DNA of 64,000 nt from Anaerostipes amylophilus (GTDB lineage: Bacteria > Bacillota > Clostridia > Lachnospirales > Lachnospiraceae), in NCBI RefSeq assembly GCF_025567365.1, contig NZ_JAOQJG010000007.1:118559-182558 (forward strand), read 5' to 3'. A program made the position numbers and the translations under genes. The notes beneath the pieces were generated by a model that saw only the letters and a program-made list of their open reading frames with translations, was not told where the DNA came from and searched no databases. Shown one piece after another: positions 44,107 to 53,423 of this stretch; within the stretch, counting starts at the first letter, position 1; every line of letters begins with the position of its first letter.

Positions 44107-46047
44107 TTATTTTTCTGCATCTACTTCAATCGTCTTTTTATTTCTTGTGAAGTAGAATAGTGTAGCAAGTAATACTATAAACGCTACTAAACCAACCCAG
44201 TTGCCAGTCGTTTCAAAAGCTCCTCCATATACGGAAGAAAGATCGATCTTATCCGCAACATTAAATACTGCTAATACAGCAAGAAGGATACCAACGATAC
44301 CTTCTCCTGCGATCATACCTGCCGCATAAAGGACACCTCTGTCTGATCCATCTTTTCTCGCTTTATCACTGTCGTATTTTTTCTTATTGTCAACAAACCA
44401 ACGAATAACTCCACCAACCATGATTGGTGCACTTAAGTAAATTGGTAAATAAAGACCAATAGAGAATGCTAATACTGGAATTCCAAGGATCTCAACAACA
44501 ATGGCGATAAATGCTCCCATGAAGATCAATACCCATGGTAATGTACCACCCATAACACCTTCAACAACCATCTTCATCAAAGTTGCCTGTGGTGCAGGAA
44601 TCTGGTCAGAACCGAATCCCCATGCTGCATTCAGAAGATACATAACTCCTCCAATCGCAAATGCTGCCACAATAGCACCGATCAATTCACCGATCTGCTG
44701 TAATCTAGGTGTCGCACCTACGATATAACCTGTCTTTAAATCCTGTGAAGTATCACCAGCCATAGCTGCAATGATACAAATAACTGTACCAATGGAAATT
44801 GCTGATACCATACCTGTTGCTCCTGTATTACCAGTTGCTTTTAAGATAAATGTTGTTACGATCAGTGTTGCGATCGCCATACCTGATACTGGGTTATTGC
44901 TACTTCCTACAATACCAACCATTCTGGATGATACAGTTGCAAAGAAGAAACCAAAGACAACAATCATCAATGCTCCTAAGAGGCTTACTGGAATCTCTGG
45001 TAATAACCAGATTAAAGCTGCAATGATCAATACTCCTCCAAGAACAACTTTCATAGATAAATCCTGCTGCGTTCTTAGCTGACTATCACCTGTCTTACCA
45101 AATCCTTTCATGGCATGTCCAAATGTCTTAACCATAGTAGGGAATGTCTTGATCAAACTGATCAGTCCACCTGCTGCTACAGCACCTGCACCGATATATC
45201 TGACATAATTACTCCAGATCTGAGAAGCAGATAACTGATTAAAAGCTAGTGTCTTTCCTGCTTCATCAACAACCTTTGATACAGAATCTCCACCAAAATA
45301 AGCGATTGCAGGAATTAACACAAGATATGATAACACACCACCTGCGAAAATATAACTTGATACCTGTGCTCCACAGATATAACCTACACCTGCTAACGCT
45401 GGAAGGACATCCATACCAACAGAGGTTGTATAATTTCCCTGCATTGAGAATTGAACTTCACTAGGGAAAAGTTTTAAACCATCTGCAATAAATTTATAAA
45501 CTGCTGCAATTCCAAGTCCTGCAAATACAACTTTTGATTTGCTTCCACCCTGTTCTCCAGCTAAAAGTACTTCTGCACAAGCTGTTCCTTCAGGATAAGG
45601 AAGTGTTCCATGTTCTTCTACGATCAGGGCTGTACGAAGAGGTACCATAAAAAGTACTCCTAAAATACCACCGCAAAGAGCGATCAATGCAATAGATACG
45701 AAAGATGGAGCACTCACTCCACTTCCTTTTTCTGATGCCCAGATAAAAATAGCAGGAATTGTAAAAATTGCTCCTGCCGCTAATGATTCACCTGCTGAAC
45801 CAATTGTCTGTACCATGTTATTCTCAAGAATGGAATCTTTCTTTAAGATCATTCGGATCACACCCATAGAAATAACTGCCGCTGGAATAGAGGCTGATAC
45901 AGTCATACCAACTCTTAATCCTAAATAAGCGTTGGCACCACCAAATATAACCGCTAGGATCATACCAAGAATTACTGATGTAACTGTAAATTCGGGTAAC
46001 ACTTTATCTGCGGGAATAAATGGCTTAAAGTCATTTTTCTTTTCCAT
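44107..46047 (-). CDS. OPT family oligopeptide transporter
   Basis: A 646-residue polytopic membrane protein with about 15 hydrophobic segments, of the prokaryotic OPT family. Characteristic pieces are GMILAVIFGGANAYLGLRVGMT near the start (quoted as FGGANAYLGLRVGMT), the LPYPEGTACAEVL motif and GDTSQDLKTGYIVGATPR. It probably imports oligopeptides by proton symport. The downstream PqqD, membrane and dipeptidase genes may form a peptide-use group. A promoter is visible at 46090-46118. Confidence 0.92.
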   Translation of the reverse strand: MEKKNDFKPFIPADKVLPEFTVTSVILGMILAVIFGGANAYLGLRVGMTVSASIPAAVISMGVIRMILKKDSILENNMVQTIGSAGESLAAGAIFTIPAIFIWASEKGSGVSAPSFVSIALIALCGGILGVLFMVPLRTALIVEEHGTLPYPEGTACAEVLLAGEQGGSKSKVVFAGLGIAAVYKFIADGLKLFPSEVQFSMQGNYTTSVGMDVLPALAGVGYICGAQVSSYIFAGGVLSYLVLIPAIAYFGGDSVSKVVDEAGKTLAFNQLSASQIWSNYVRYIGAGAVAAGGLISLIKTFPTMVKTFGHAMKGFGKTGDSQLRTQQDLSMKVVLGGVLIIAALIWLLPEIPVSLLGALMIVVFGFFFATVSSRMVGIVGSSNNPVSGMAIATLIVTTFILKATGNTGATGMVSAISIGTVICIIAAMAGDTSQDLKTGYIVGATPRLQQIGELIGAIVAAFAIGGVMYLLNAAWGFGSDQIPAPQATLMKMVVEGVMGGTLPWVLIFMGAFIAIVVEILGIPVLAFSIGLYLPIYLSAPIMVGGVIRWFVDNKKKYDSDKARKDGSDRGVLYAAGMIAGEGIVGILLAVLAVFNVADKIDLSSVYGGAFETTGNWVGLVAFIVLLATLFYFTRNKKTIEVDAEK

Positions 46048-46089
46048 TTTTCTCTCCTATTTTCAATATATATTTCACTGTATCTTTCT

Positions 46090-46118
46090 ATTATACTAAA
46101 TTGTTGAAGAAAATGGAA
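46090..46118 (-). promoter_or_regulatory. Promoter of the OPT transporter gene
   Basis: TATAAT (46090-46095) with a weak -35 box TTCCAT (46113-46118), 17 bases apart on the minus strand. Confidence 0.55.
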
Positions 46119-46134
46119 CCCCTTATTTTTTTAA

Positions 46135-46329
46135 GATTCCAACCCGTCATTCAACACATCTTACGTTTTCCCTGATTTCATCCAATAAGTCACTTGCTCC
46201 ACTTCCCAATAAAAACCACAATTCCATCAAACATTTCATATTATCTGTCTGAGAAAACCTTAATTCTTATCTGATACCATTCTCCATACACACCACATTA
46301 AATTGGCCAACTCCACAACTTAAAATTTA
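46135..46329. repeat. Degenerate family B repeat, copy 3
   Basis: On the minus strand GTGTATGGAGAATGGTAT, then TTTTCTCAGACAGATAATATGAA align with the same order of pieces in the copies at 40975 and 48711. Outside that the match fades. The end next to the gene at 46327 is TAAATTTTAAGTTG followed by GTTGGCCAA, the same terminal arrangement as the family A copies. The rest of this 280-base gap holds the OPT promoter. Confidence 0.5.
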
Positions 46330-47235
46330 AAATAAATCCAGCATATTATCCAAATATACTTCTTCCCTCACATGAATCTGATATTCTGGCTTTACCATAT
46401 AATAAAGCAGAAACTCCAATACTAAAGCACTTCCAAGGCTTCGTCCTTCTATTTTGAAATTAGAGAACCCCATTGGCAAGTAAGTATTTTTAATATCATC
46501 AACACTTATAAATCCTGGATTTTTCATTGCTTTTGAAAAGCGGTATCCTTGATCAGCTTCTGGTGCTTGGCAGATATGTTCTGAAATATTTTCTCCTAAA
46601 TTTTTCCTGCTGACTGTTTCGTAGCACTGCTTTCTTTCCTTACATCCATACCAACAGCATTCATTGCATAAGAATTCTACCTTATCTTTTTCCACGTTTG
46701 ATAATTTTTTCAATTGATCAAATGCTTTATTCAAGCGAAAATCTGGTACAACGTATTTAAAATCTTCTTTCTTTACCTCATTTAAAAATTCTTCAAAGTT
46801 TGTTAAAACTTTTGTCGTTGAAGAAACAAAATATAAGCCTTTGTAATATTTTTTTATATAGTCAAGTAATAAATCAGAATAGATGATCACACCATTTCTT
46901 TTTTGCCCTGTTTCTTCAAATAATTTACATAATTCATTACATTTCCTATCCGACAGATGTTCTTCTCTTAACAAACTATTGCTAAACGTTAGTCGTGCCG
47001 AGATTCCATATTCTTTCATTAATTCTAAAGCTTCTTCTGGATTATCCGAACCAAAGCCAGCACGACCTCCTCCCCAGATACAATCCGCCGGAGATCCATA
47101 GATAGAGCTGATTTCACACCATTCATAAAAATATTCTCTATGTTTTCTATATAATGGAAGAAATACGCAATACAGCTCATAAAATTCAAATAGTCCTGGC
47201 AGATGATAGTATGCTTTTTTATTTAACTTTTCCAT
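46327..47235 (-). CDS. Conserved-looking protein with Cys cluster, possibly U32-peptidase-like
   Basis: A 302-residue intact protein I cannot assign firmly. Features are GISARLTFSNSLL, an alternating strand/helix pattern (GVIIYSDLLLDYI, GLYFVSSTTKVL, YVVPDFRLN) consistent with a TIM barrel, and the cluster CNECCWYGCKERKQC with another Cys in HICQAP. The last part, GFSNFKIEGRSLGSALVLEF, resembles the end of barrel proteins such as U32 peptidases. The cysteines could hold a metal or Fe-S centre. It stands alone, with its stop inside a repeat-end motif. Confidence 0.6.
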   Translation of the reverse strand: MEKLNKKAYYHLPGLFEFYELYCVFLPLYRKHREYFYEWCEISSIYGSPADCIWGGGRAGFGSDNPEEALELMKEYGISARLTFSNSLLREEHLSDRKCNELCKLFEETGQKRNGVIIYSDLLLDYIKKYYKGLYFVSSTTKVLTNFEEFLNEVKKEDFKYVVPDFRLNKAFDQLKKLSNVEKDKVEFLCNECCWYGCKERKQCYETVSRKNLGENISEHICQAPEADQGYRFSKAMKNPGFISVDDIKNTYLPMGFSNFKIEGRSLGSALVLEFLLYYMVKPEYQIHVREEVYLDNMLDLF

Positions 47236-47307
47236 ATAGTGATACTCTCCAATTTCTTACTTATCTTTCTATTTATTAATATGCCAAAGATTATGAAACA
47301 TCTCTAA

Positions 47308-47507
47308 CTATACTATTCTGGCCTTCTGGTTATGCATTGCCTGAACACGCATTTCCCATTCAAACGTCTCCATTGGTTCTGCTTTCGTATTCGCTGTTGG
47401 AACTATGACCAGATCCGCACCTTTGCTTTGTCACAGTATTGCAGACTTTTGTCAAGATTTTTTTGTATGTCTGTTTTCATGTTCATTTGTACTAGTGCAA
47501 GTTTCAT
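47308..47507 (-). pseudogene. Internally deleted carbon-nitrogen hydrolase (nitrilase family)
   Basis: The 5' end MKLALVQMNMKTDIQKNLD is a typical nitrilase-family start with a good GGAGAGG ribosome site. After about 28 codons the sequence jumps, with a frame change, to DLVIVPTANTKAEPM and FEWEMRVQAMHNQ, which lies near residue 150 in such enzymes. It then stops. Catalytic Glu, Lys and Cys are all missing. About 120 central codons and the C-terminal third are gone. Confidence 0.75.
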
Positions 47508-47579
47508 TTTCCTCTCCTTCAAAATCTTTGTTGTTTCTCCTATTATATCAGTTCTTAATCAAATCTAACACTCTGATCT

Positions 47580-47608
47580 TTGAGATTATCATCAAAACAT
47601 GATACAAT
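47580..47608 (+). promoter_or_regulatory. Promoter of the broken MATE gene
   Basis: TTGAGA (47580-47585) and TACAAT (47603-47608) with a 17-base spacer on the plus strand, 43 bases before the ATG of the remnant. Confidence 0.6.
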
Positions 47609-47651
47609 AGCCTACAGTGTAAAATTTACATAAGAGCGGAGAATTATTACA

Positions 47652-48711
47652 ATGGAAAAAGACCTTACTACTGGAAATATCACACCACATTTATATTGTT
47701 TTTTCTCTTGTATTGTCTATTCTTTGCATCTTATTTGCTTACCCAATCCTGACCTTAATGCAGGTGGATTTCGTGATCATTCCTATGACAAAACTTTATT
47801 TAAGGATTATTTTTTCTGGGCTTATCTTTACATTTATGTATAATTGCTTTGCAAGTACGCTTCGTGCTCTTGGAGACAGCAAGTCTCCTCTTTATTTTTT
47901 GATCATCAGTTCTGTTGTCAATGTATTTGGAGATCTTATTTTTGTGCTTATTTTTCATATGGGAAGTGAGGGATGTGCGATTTCTACTGTATTAAGTGAA
48001 GCAATTTCCTGTATTCTTTGTATCATTTATATTCAAAAGGAAGTCCCAATCCTGCGACTTGGCAAGAAATGGCTCATCTTTGATCCATCTCTTTTAAAAC
48101 AGACGATTGCTTACGGATGGGCTTCTGCGATGCAGCAAGCAACCGTACAGCTTGGTAAGTTGGGTGTGCAATCTATTGTAAACTCAATGGGTGTCTTTGT
48201 GTCCGCTGCCTTTGCAGCTGTAAACCGTATCGATGATTTTGCCTATATGCCACAGCAAAATATTGCTCATGCGATGACAGCTTTGATGGCACAAAATAAA
48301 GGTGCAAAAAAGACCGATCGTATTAAGGCTGCTTTTCGTTGTGGAATGAAGATTGAACTTTTTTATGGAATTTTTATCTTTTTTGTATGCTTCTTTTTGG
48401 CTCACCCATTGATGCAGCTTTTTTCAAATGATCCTGTCGTGTGCAAACATGGTGTGACTTATTTGAAACTAATCTCTTTGATGTATCTGTTCCCTGCAGT
48501 TACAAATGGAGTTCAGGGATATTTTCGCGGAATCGGAGATCTTAAGATTACTTTGATCAGTAGTTTTGTGAATATGTCGGTTCGTGTGATATTTGCGGCT
48601 GTTCTTGTGTTTCATTTTTCCTTGCAGATCGAAGCATTGCCATTTTCTTATCTTGCCGGGTGGATTGGAATGCTTTTAGCAGAGGTGCCGTTGCTTTTGA
48701 GGAAATTTTAA
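47652..48711 (+). pseudogene. MATE efflux gene with N-terminal internal deletion
   Basis: The start MEKDLTTGNITPHL is a typical MATE N-terminus. Immediately after it the frame changes into YIVFSLVLSILCILFAYPI and continues as an uninterrupted 332-codon MATE body, with GLIFTFMYNCFASTLRALGD, FAAVNRIDDFAYMP and NGVQGYFRGIGD. About 80 codons covering the first membrane helices are missing. The remaining frame could still be translated from a TTG at 47713, but a functional exporter is unlikely. It is one of few plus-strand genes in the window. Confidence 0.85.
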
Positions 48712-49021
48712 TTTGCGTGATCGAAACCACTACCGAACACGTGTGGAGAATGTTATTGGCTATAAATTAGGAATTTCTCAGACAGAGGATTGAAGCTTTG
48801 AATGTATTTTAAACATCTCGTCAAATCGGTGTTCTTAAAGTCCTTTCATCTTCCGTCAACGAATACAAAACTTATCAGCCAACATCGTTTAACATACACA
48901 CTGTGTAGTGATTTGAATAGCGTTCCATTGTATGAGTCAAAAAGAAGATAAGAAGAAATATTTATCTTCTTATCTTCTTTCTGACTCATATATGCAACAC
49001 TACCTACAAATGAGAATTTTA
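48703..49021. repeat. Family B repeat, copy 2
   Basis: Bases 48711-48885 match copy 1 (40981-41155) through AATCGAAACCACTACCG-like sequence, TCAAATCGGTGTTCTTAA and GTCAACGAATACAAAA. The ends are AAATTTTAATTTGCG (48703-48717) and CAAATGAGAATTTTA (49007-49021). The first holds the TAA stop of the MATE remnant and the second the TAA stop of glgA. The extra 120 bases relative to copy 1 include the hairpin at 48930-48990. Confidence 0.8.
48930..48990. terminator. Long perfect hairpin after glgA
   Basis: ATGAGTCAAAAAGAAGATAA and its near-exact complement make a stem of about 25 pairs around an eight-base A/T loop. It is A/T-rich on both sides and lies between two convergent genes, so it could stop transcription in both directions. 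Confidence 0.7.
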
Positions 49022-50893
49022 TCTTGGTGTCAGCTCCAAATACATATTCTTATACTGCCATGCACTTGTCTCCCAAGATACATCTTTATTCATATCGCGA
49101 ATGACCATATCATCCCAGTTTGCTCGATTTTCAAAGTAGCAGGTCTTTGCTCTGTTGATCGTATCATAGAGCAGACCGCCTTCATATCTATCAAATGTAA
49201 AGCCATTTCCCGTATTATCAAACATGTTATATGGCTGAACGGTATCTCTAAGTCCTCCTGTTTCTCTTACGATTGGAATCGCACCGTATCTCATAGCGAT
49301 CAGCTGTGTCAGTCCGCATGGTTCGAATCTTGATGGAACTAAGAGGGCATCACATCCTGAGTAAACGTTGTGAGCTACATTCTCATTGTAGGCGATATAA
49401 GCACAGAAGCTTCCCTTGTATTGATTCTCATAAGAACGGAATGCATCTTCATACCAGGAATCACCTGTACCAAGGACAACGACCTGTGTATTTCCATCCA
49501 TGACACCTGGAATTACATCATTTACAAGATCCAGTCCTTTCTGGTTTGTCAGACGAGAAATCAGTCCGATCACCATTTTATTTTCGTCTACTTCTAAACC
49601 TAAAGATTCCTGCAGTGCTTTCTTATTGATCTTTTTATTTTCGATTGCATTGCTTGCATCATAATTGGCTTTTAACAGTTTGTCTGTGGATGGATTCCAG
49701 ATATTAACGTCAATACCATTTACAATTCCTCTGATCTTATTTTGATGATATCTTAGGTGCTCTGCAAGTCCTTCTCCGTATTCTTCTGTCTGAATCTCTC
49801 CTGCATATGTATTACTTACAGTTGTAAGTCTATTGCAGTATGTGATTCCTCCTTTTAACATATTCGCATCTAACCAGTTTTGAGTCAGGCAGTCTTTGTT
49901 AAATACATAGTCCGGAAGTCCTGACCAGTATTGGATCATCTTTCTATCATAAATACCTTGGAATTTGAGGTTATGTATCGTAAGTACTGCACTTGCACGT
50001 CCTACATTTGTATCGGCAAAACATGTTCTTAGATACAATGGCACCAAAGCTGCCTGCCAGTCATGGCAATGTACAACATCTGGAACCCAATCCAGATAAT
50101 TAAGTGCCGCCAATGCTGCCTTGGAAAAATAACAAAACTTTGGAATATCATCGATCAGATTTGTATATGGATTACCCCAGGAGAAAAATTCATCATTGTC
50201 GATAAAATCATAAACAACGCCGTCTTCCTGATATTCCATAATACCAACATAGTATTGTTTTCCATCAGAGCAAAGGTTCATATAAAAAGAGCCTTTATAC
50301 TCCATCTTTTCTTGATATTCCCAAGGAATACATTTGTATCTTGGAAGAATAACCTTCACATCAACATTTAATTTTGCAAGACTCTTTGGCAATGCAGACA
50401 TGACATCTCCAAGTCCTCCTGTTTTTACAAATGGATAGCATTCTGAGCCAATGAAAACGACACTTCTTCTTGGTCCAAGATCTACATATTCCTTTGGTTG
50501 CTCCTGTTCTACAGGTGCTTCTTGTTTAGCAACTACTTCTTGCTCAACTGGAACAGTTTCTTTTTTAGTATCTTCTTTTTTTGCAGTGGAAACAGCTTTC
50601 TTTTTCTTAGCTGCCTTTTTTTCTGTTGAAGCAGCCGCTTTTTTCTCTTCCGCATCTTTTACTGTCGGAATATCTGCTTTTTTCTCTTCCGTCTTCTTAA
50701 CTGTTGGAACTATCTGTTTTTCTTCCGTTTTCTTTACTGCTTTAACAGCTGTAGTTTTTTCATCCGTATTTTCTACTGTTGAAATAGTAGTCTTTTCTGT
50801 ATCCGTATTTTTCGCTGTTGCTGTAACAGCTTTTTTCGTTCTAGTCTTTGCATTCGCTCTTGTCTTGCTTTTTGTTCTGCTTTTTCTGCTCAT
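49019..50893 (-). CDS. glgA: Glycogen synthase with a long charged N-terminal extension
   Basis: A 624-residue GT5 enzyme using ADP-glucose to extend glycogen. The catalytic part begins near residue 145 with VVFIGSECYPFVKTGGLGDV (KTGGL ADP-glucose site). GLISRLTNQKGLDLV and PSRFEPCGLTQLIAM follow, and the length from there is normal. Residues 1-140 are a repetitive Lys/Thr/Glu/Ala tract with units like VKKTEEK and TAKKEDTKK, absent from usual GlgA. GGAGG before ATG at 50893 decides the start. No other glg gene is nearby. Confidence 0.94.
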   Translation of the reverse strand: MSRKSRTKSKTRANAKTRTKKAVTATAKNTDTEKTTISTVENTDEKTTAVKAVKKTEEKQIVPTVKKTEEKKADIPTVKDAEEKKAAASTEKKAAKKKKAVSTAKKEDTKKETVPVEQEVVAKQEAPVEQEQPKEYVDLGPRRSVVFIGSECYPFVKTGGLGDVMSALPKSLAKLNVDVKVILPRYKCIPWEYQEKMEYKGSFYMNLCSDGKQYYVGIMEYQEDGVVYDFIDNDEFFSWGNPYTNLIDDIPKFCYFSKAALAALNYLDWVPDVVHCHDWQAALVPLYLRTCFADTNVGRASAVLTIHNLKFQGIYDRKMIQYWSGLPDYVFNKDCLTQNWLDANMLKGGITYCNRLTTVSNTYAGEIQTEEYGEGLAEHLRYHQNKIRGIVNGIDVNIWNPSTDKLLKANYDASNAIENKKINKKALQESLGLEVDENKMVIGLISRLTNQKGLDLVNDVIPGVMDGNTQVVVLGTGDSWYEDAFRSYENQYKGSFCAYIAYNENVAHNVYSGCDALLVPSRFEPCGLTQLIAMRYGAIPIVRETGGLRDTVQPYNMFDNTGNGFTFDRYEGGLLYDTINRAKTCYFENRANWDDMVIRDMNKDVSWETSAWQYKNMYLELTPR

Positions 50894-50983
50894 ATTTGCC
50901 TCCAATCTGCAAAATAAGTCCTACACTTTGTAATAAATCTGATGATATTCTCATCTATATTTTTATTATATCACAAAAATAAC

Positions 50984-51017
50984 GGCACTGTATATCACTT
51001 TAGTAATATACAATGCC
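50984..51017 (-). terminator. Intrinsic terminator after the zinc-ribbon gene
   Basis: On the minus strand GGCATTGTATAT pairs with ATATACAGTGCC, followed by GTTATTTTTG. Confidence 0.75.
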
Positions 51018-51093
51018 TCATCATCACATTTCTATTATCTATGCAAATTCCCAATTTTGTGAAACTGCATTTGCAACCCTCTTGTGAAAAATT

Positions 51094-51294
51094 TTATTCT
51101 TCCTGCTGATTATAATCAATGATAATCTTCTTACAATCCCCACATCGATAAGCAACGCTTTCATATTCCAATGGTTGATCTGCAAACCATCCAGAGCTAA
51201 CTGCTAATACTCTCTTTTTTCTATTCCATCCAAGACCATGCTTTGACTGAATATATCCTTTTTCCATTTCTTTGTTACAATATGGACACTTCAT
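51094..51294 (-). CDS. Small zinc-ribbon protein (PF20097/DUF6487-like)
   Basis: A 66-residue protein with CPYC at the N-terminus and CGDC near the C-terminus, forming one predicted four-cysteine zinc ribbon. Between them lies GWNRKKRVLAVSSGWF. GGAGGGG stands before the ATG at 51294, preferred over upstream ATGs in the same frame. Such proteins are widespread in Clostridia with no known role. It has its own terminator. Confidence 0.8.
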   Translation of the reverse strand: MKCPYCNKEMEKGYIQSKHGLGWNRKKRVLAVSSGWFADQPLEYESVAYRCGDCKKIIIDYNQQEE

Positions 51295-51412
51295 CCTCAT
51301 CCCCTCCATTTCATTGTAACATATCAAAGTTTCTTTTAATCTTTCGATTAATTACTTATATTTTACCACAACTTTCTACCTGTCGCTATTTTTTCCATAA
51401 ATAATTCCTTTT

Positions 51413-52009
51413 TCAAATGCAAATATCCATACAATCCATGATCATCTTCTTACACCTTGCATATCCCAACTGTGAACTGTTTAATGACAATGTATAATTC
51501 TTAGCCATTCCCCATTTTTGTTCCGTATAGAAATTATAATTTGTCCTTCGTCTTTTATCTGTATCCTTTATCAGTTTCACTGCCCCATCTTCCGTAACAT
51601 CATATAACTTACAGATACGTTTGATCTTCTCTGGCATATCTCCATATATAAATACATTCAGCACATCTTCTCTATCTTTCAATATAAAATCTGCATTTCT
51701 TCCAATCAAAACACAAGGCTCTTTTTCTGCGATTTCCAGGATTACTTTTCTCTGTGCCTCATACAACATATCATCCACGGATTTTCCTGTAATATCACGA
51801 CCTGAAAATGCATAGGCAAAAAATCCTCTTTTGGGTGATAATTCTGCATTTTCTTCGATATATTCTGGTGATAATCCAGATTGTTGTGCAATCTGATCTA
51901 TGATATTTTCACTGTAATAAGCAATTCCAAGCTGTTTTGCCACTTCTTCTCCAATAAAACGGCCGCCACTTCCAAATTCTCTGCTGATTGTAATGATTCT
52001 TTTTTCCAT
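51413..52009 (-). CDS. Cytidylate kinase-like family protein
   Basis: A 198-residue P-loop protein of the AAA_26/cytidylate kinase-like family. The N-terminus IITISREFGSGGRFIGEEVA is the modified Walker A, IGRNADFIL is conserved, and DKRRRTNYNFYTEQKWG is the lid region. Members are common in Lachnospiraceae and distinct from true Cmk; the phosphate acceptor is unknown. It lies 16 bases downstream of the MATE gene and is probably co-transcribed. Confidence 0.87.
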   Translation of the reverse strand: MEKRIITISREFGSGGRFIGEEVAKQLGIAYYSENIIDQIAQQSGLSPEYIEENAELSPKRGFFAYAFSGRDITGKSVDDMLYEAQRKVILEIAEKEPCVLIGRNADFILKDREDVLNVFIYGDMPEKIKRICKLYDVTEDGAVKLIKDTDKRRRTNYNFYTEQKWGMAKNYTLSLNSSQLGYARCKKMIMDCMDICI

Positions 52010-52025
52010 AATATCTTCCTCCTTC

Positions 52026-53396
52026 TTAATGTGTTAACCGGTCCACTTTTGTTTTTCTTATCTTCTTTAAAAAGATAAATCCGATCAGACATGCTGCAAG
52101 TTCTGTAATTGGGAATGCCCACCAGATTAAAGATACTCCTGCCTGGTCATTTCTTACAAAGATTGAAAAGATTCCTGCCAGGGGTAATATGACCACAAGT
52201 TGCCTAAGCAGTGAAATAATTAATGATTCCATACCACCATCCAATGCTTGGTATATTCCCTGATATGCCACATTAATCCCAGCAAAAATAAAACTGATCG
52301 AGATAATTCTCATTGCACCAATAAAATATTCTCTGGAACTTCCCGCGTTAAATAACGTTGCAAAAAAGCCTGGAAAACCTTCTGTGATCAAAATTCCGAA
52401 GATCATTAATACAATTGTATACATCAAACCATATTTGATTCCATCTTTTATCCTCTTTTTACTTCCCATCCCATAAGCAAATGCTATGATTGGTGTAATC
52501 GCATCCCTTAATCCAAATGCTAAGAATAAGACAAACTGCTGTACTTTATAGAACAATCCGTAGGCTGTCTGGGCAGAAGGACTGAATTTTAAAATAAGAT
52601 TCATTACATATACCATAATTGACATCAATGCCTGTGCAATGATCGCTGGAAGTCCAATCGCATATATTTCTTTGATAATTCCAACATCTGGCTTCATATA
52701 CTTTGCTCCATGTTCAAATTCTTTGTTTAATTTTATATGAAAGATAAACAATAACACTGCGGATGCTACCTGTCCGATGACCGTTGCATAAGCTGCGCCT
52801 TGAACTCCCATTTCTGGAACTGGACCAATTCCATAAATCATGATCGGATCAAGAATGATATTTACCACTGCACCCACAACCTGACCGATCGTTGAATAGA
52901 AGGATCGGCCTGTTGCCTGTAATAACTTTTCAAATAGTGAAAAGAATATAATCCCCACAGAAATTACACCACATATTCTAAGGTAACTTGTTCCCATAGA
53001 AATTACTTGTGGATCAACAGTCTGGGATGAAATATATGCTTCTACTCCCAAAATTCCAAATAATAAACAGATCACATAAATGATCACGCCCAAAAACAGA
53101 CTATTTCCAGCAACCTTGGCTGCCTTTTTATGATTTCCCTGTCCAAGCGTCCTTGCAAGAAGTGCATTCGTTCCTACGCCCGTTCCGATTCCTACCGCAA
53201 CCATCAGCATCTGAACTGGAAATACCAGTGTCAAGGCATTTAAAGCTGCCTCGCTTCCTACTCTCATATTCCCTACAAAGGCACTGTCTACAATATTGTA
53301 AACTGCCTGCAATGCCATCGATAAGATCATTGGAATTCCCATCTTGATCATGAGTTTATTGACTGGCATGTCCTTCATCTTGTTACTTTCTGCCAT
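52026..53396 (-). CDS. MATE family efflux transporter
   Basis: A 456-residue exporter with 12 predicted membrane helices in two related halves. It opens with MPVNKLMIKMGIPMILSMALQ and contains YNIVDSAFVGNM and, in the second half, GINVAYQGIYQALDGGMESL. It is the only intact MATE gene in the window; two others are remnants (47652-48711 and 53609-53905). Two terminator-like hairpins in its leader (53424-53562) suggest attenuation. Substrate unknown, probably cationic drugs or metabolites. Confidence 0.93.
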   Translation of the reverse strand: MAESNKMKDMPVNKLMIKMGIPMILSMALQAVYNIVDSAFVGNMRVGSEAALNALTLVFPVQMLMVAVGIGTGVGTNALLARTLGQGNHKKAAKVAGNSLFLGVIIYVICLLFGILGVEAYISSQTVDPQVISMGTSYLRICGVISVGIIFFSLFEKLLQATGRSFYSTIGQVVGAVVNIILDPIMIYGIGPVPEMGVQGAAYATVIGQVASAVLLFIFHIKLNKEFEHGAKYMKPDVGIIKEIYAIGLPAIIAQALMSIMVYVMNLILKFSPSAQTAYGLFYKVQQFVLFLAFGLRDAITPIIAFAYGMGSKKRIKDGIKYGLMYTIVLMIFGILITEGFPGFFATLFNAGSSREYFIGAMRIISISFIFAGINVAYQGIYQALDGGMESLIISLLRQLVVILPLAGIFSIFVRNDQAGVSLIWWAFPITELAACLIGFIFLKKIRKTKVDRLTH

Positions 53397-53423
53397 TTTT
53401 ATTTTTTCCTCCTTTTTCTACAT

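Noticed and set aside
50451..50933. 160-codon plus-strand open frame opposite the start of glgA
   Set aside because: It is a Ser/Phe/Val-rich shadow of the Lys/Glu/Thr-rich tract on the other strand, with no initiation signals.
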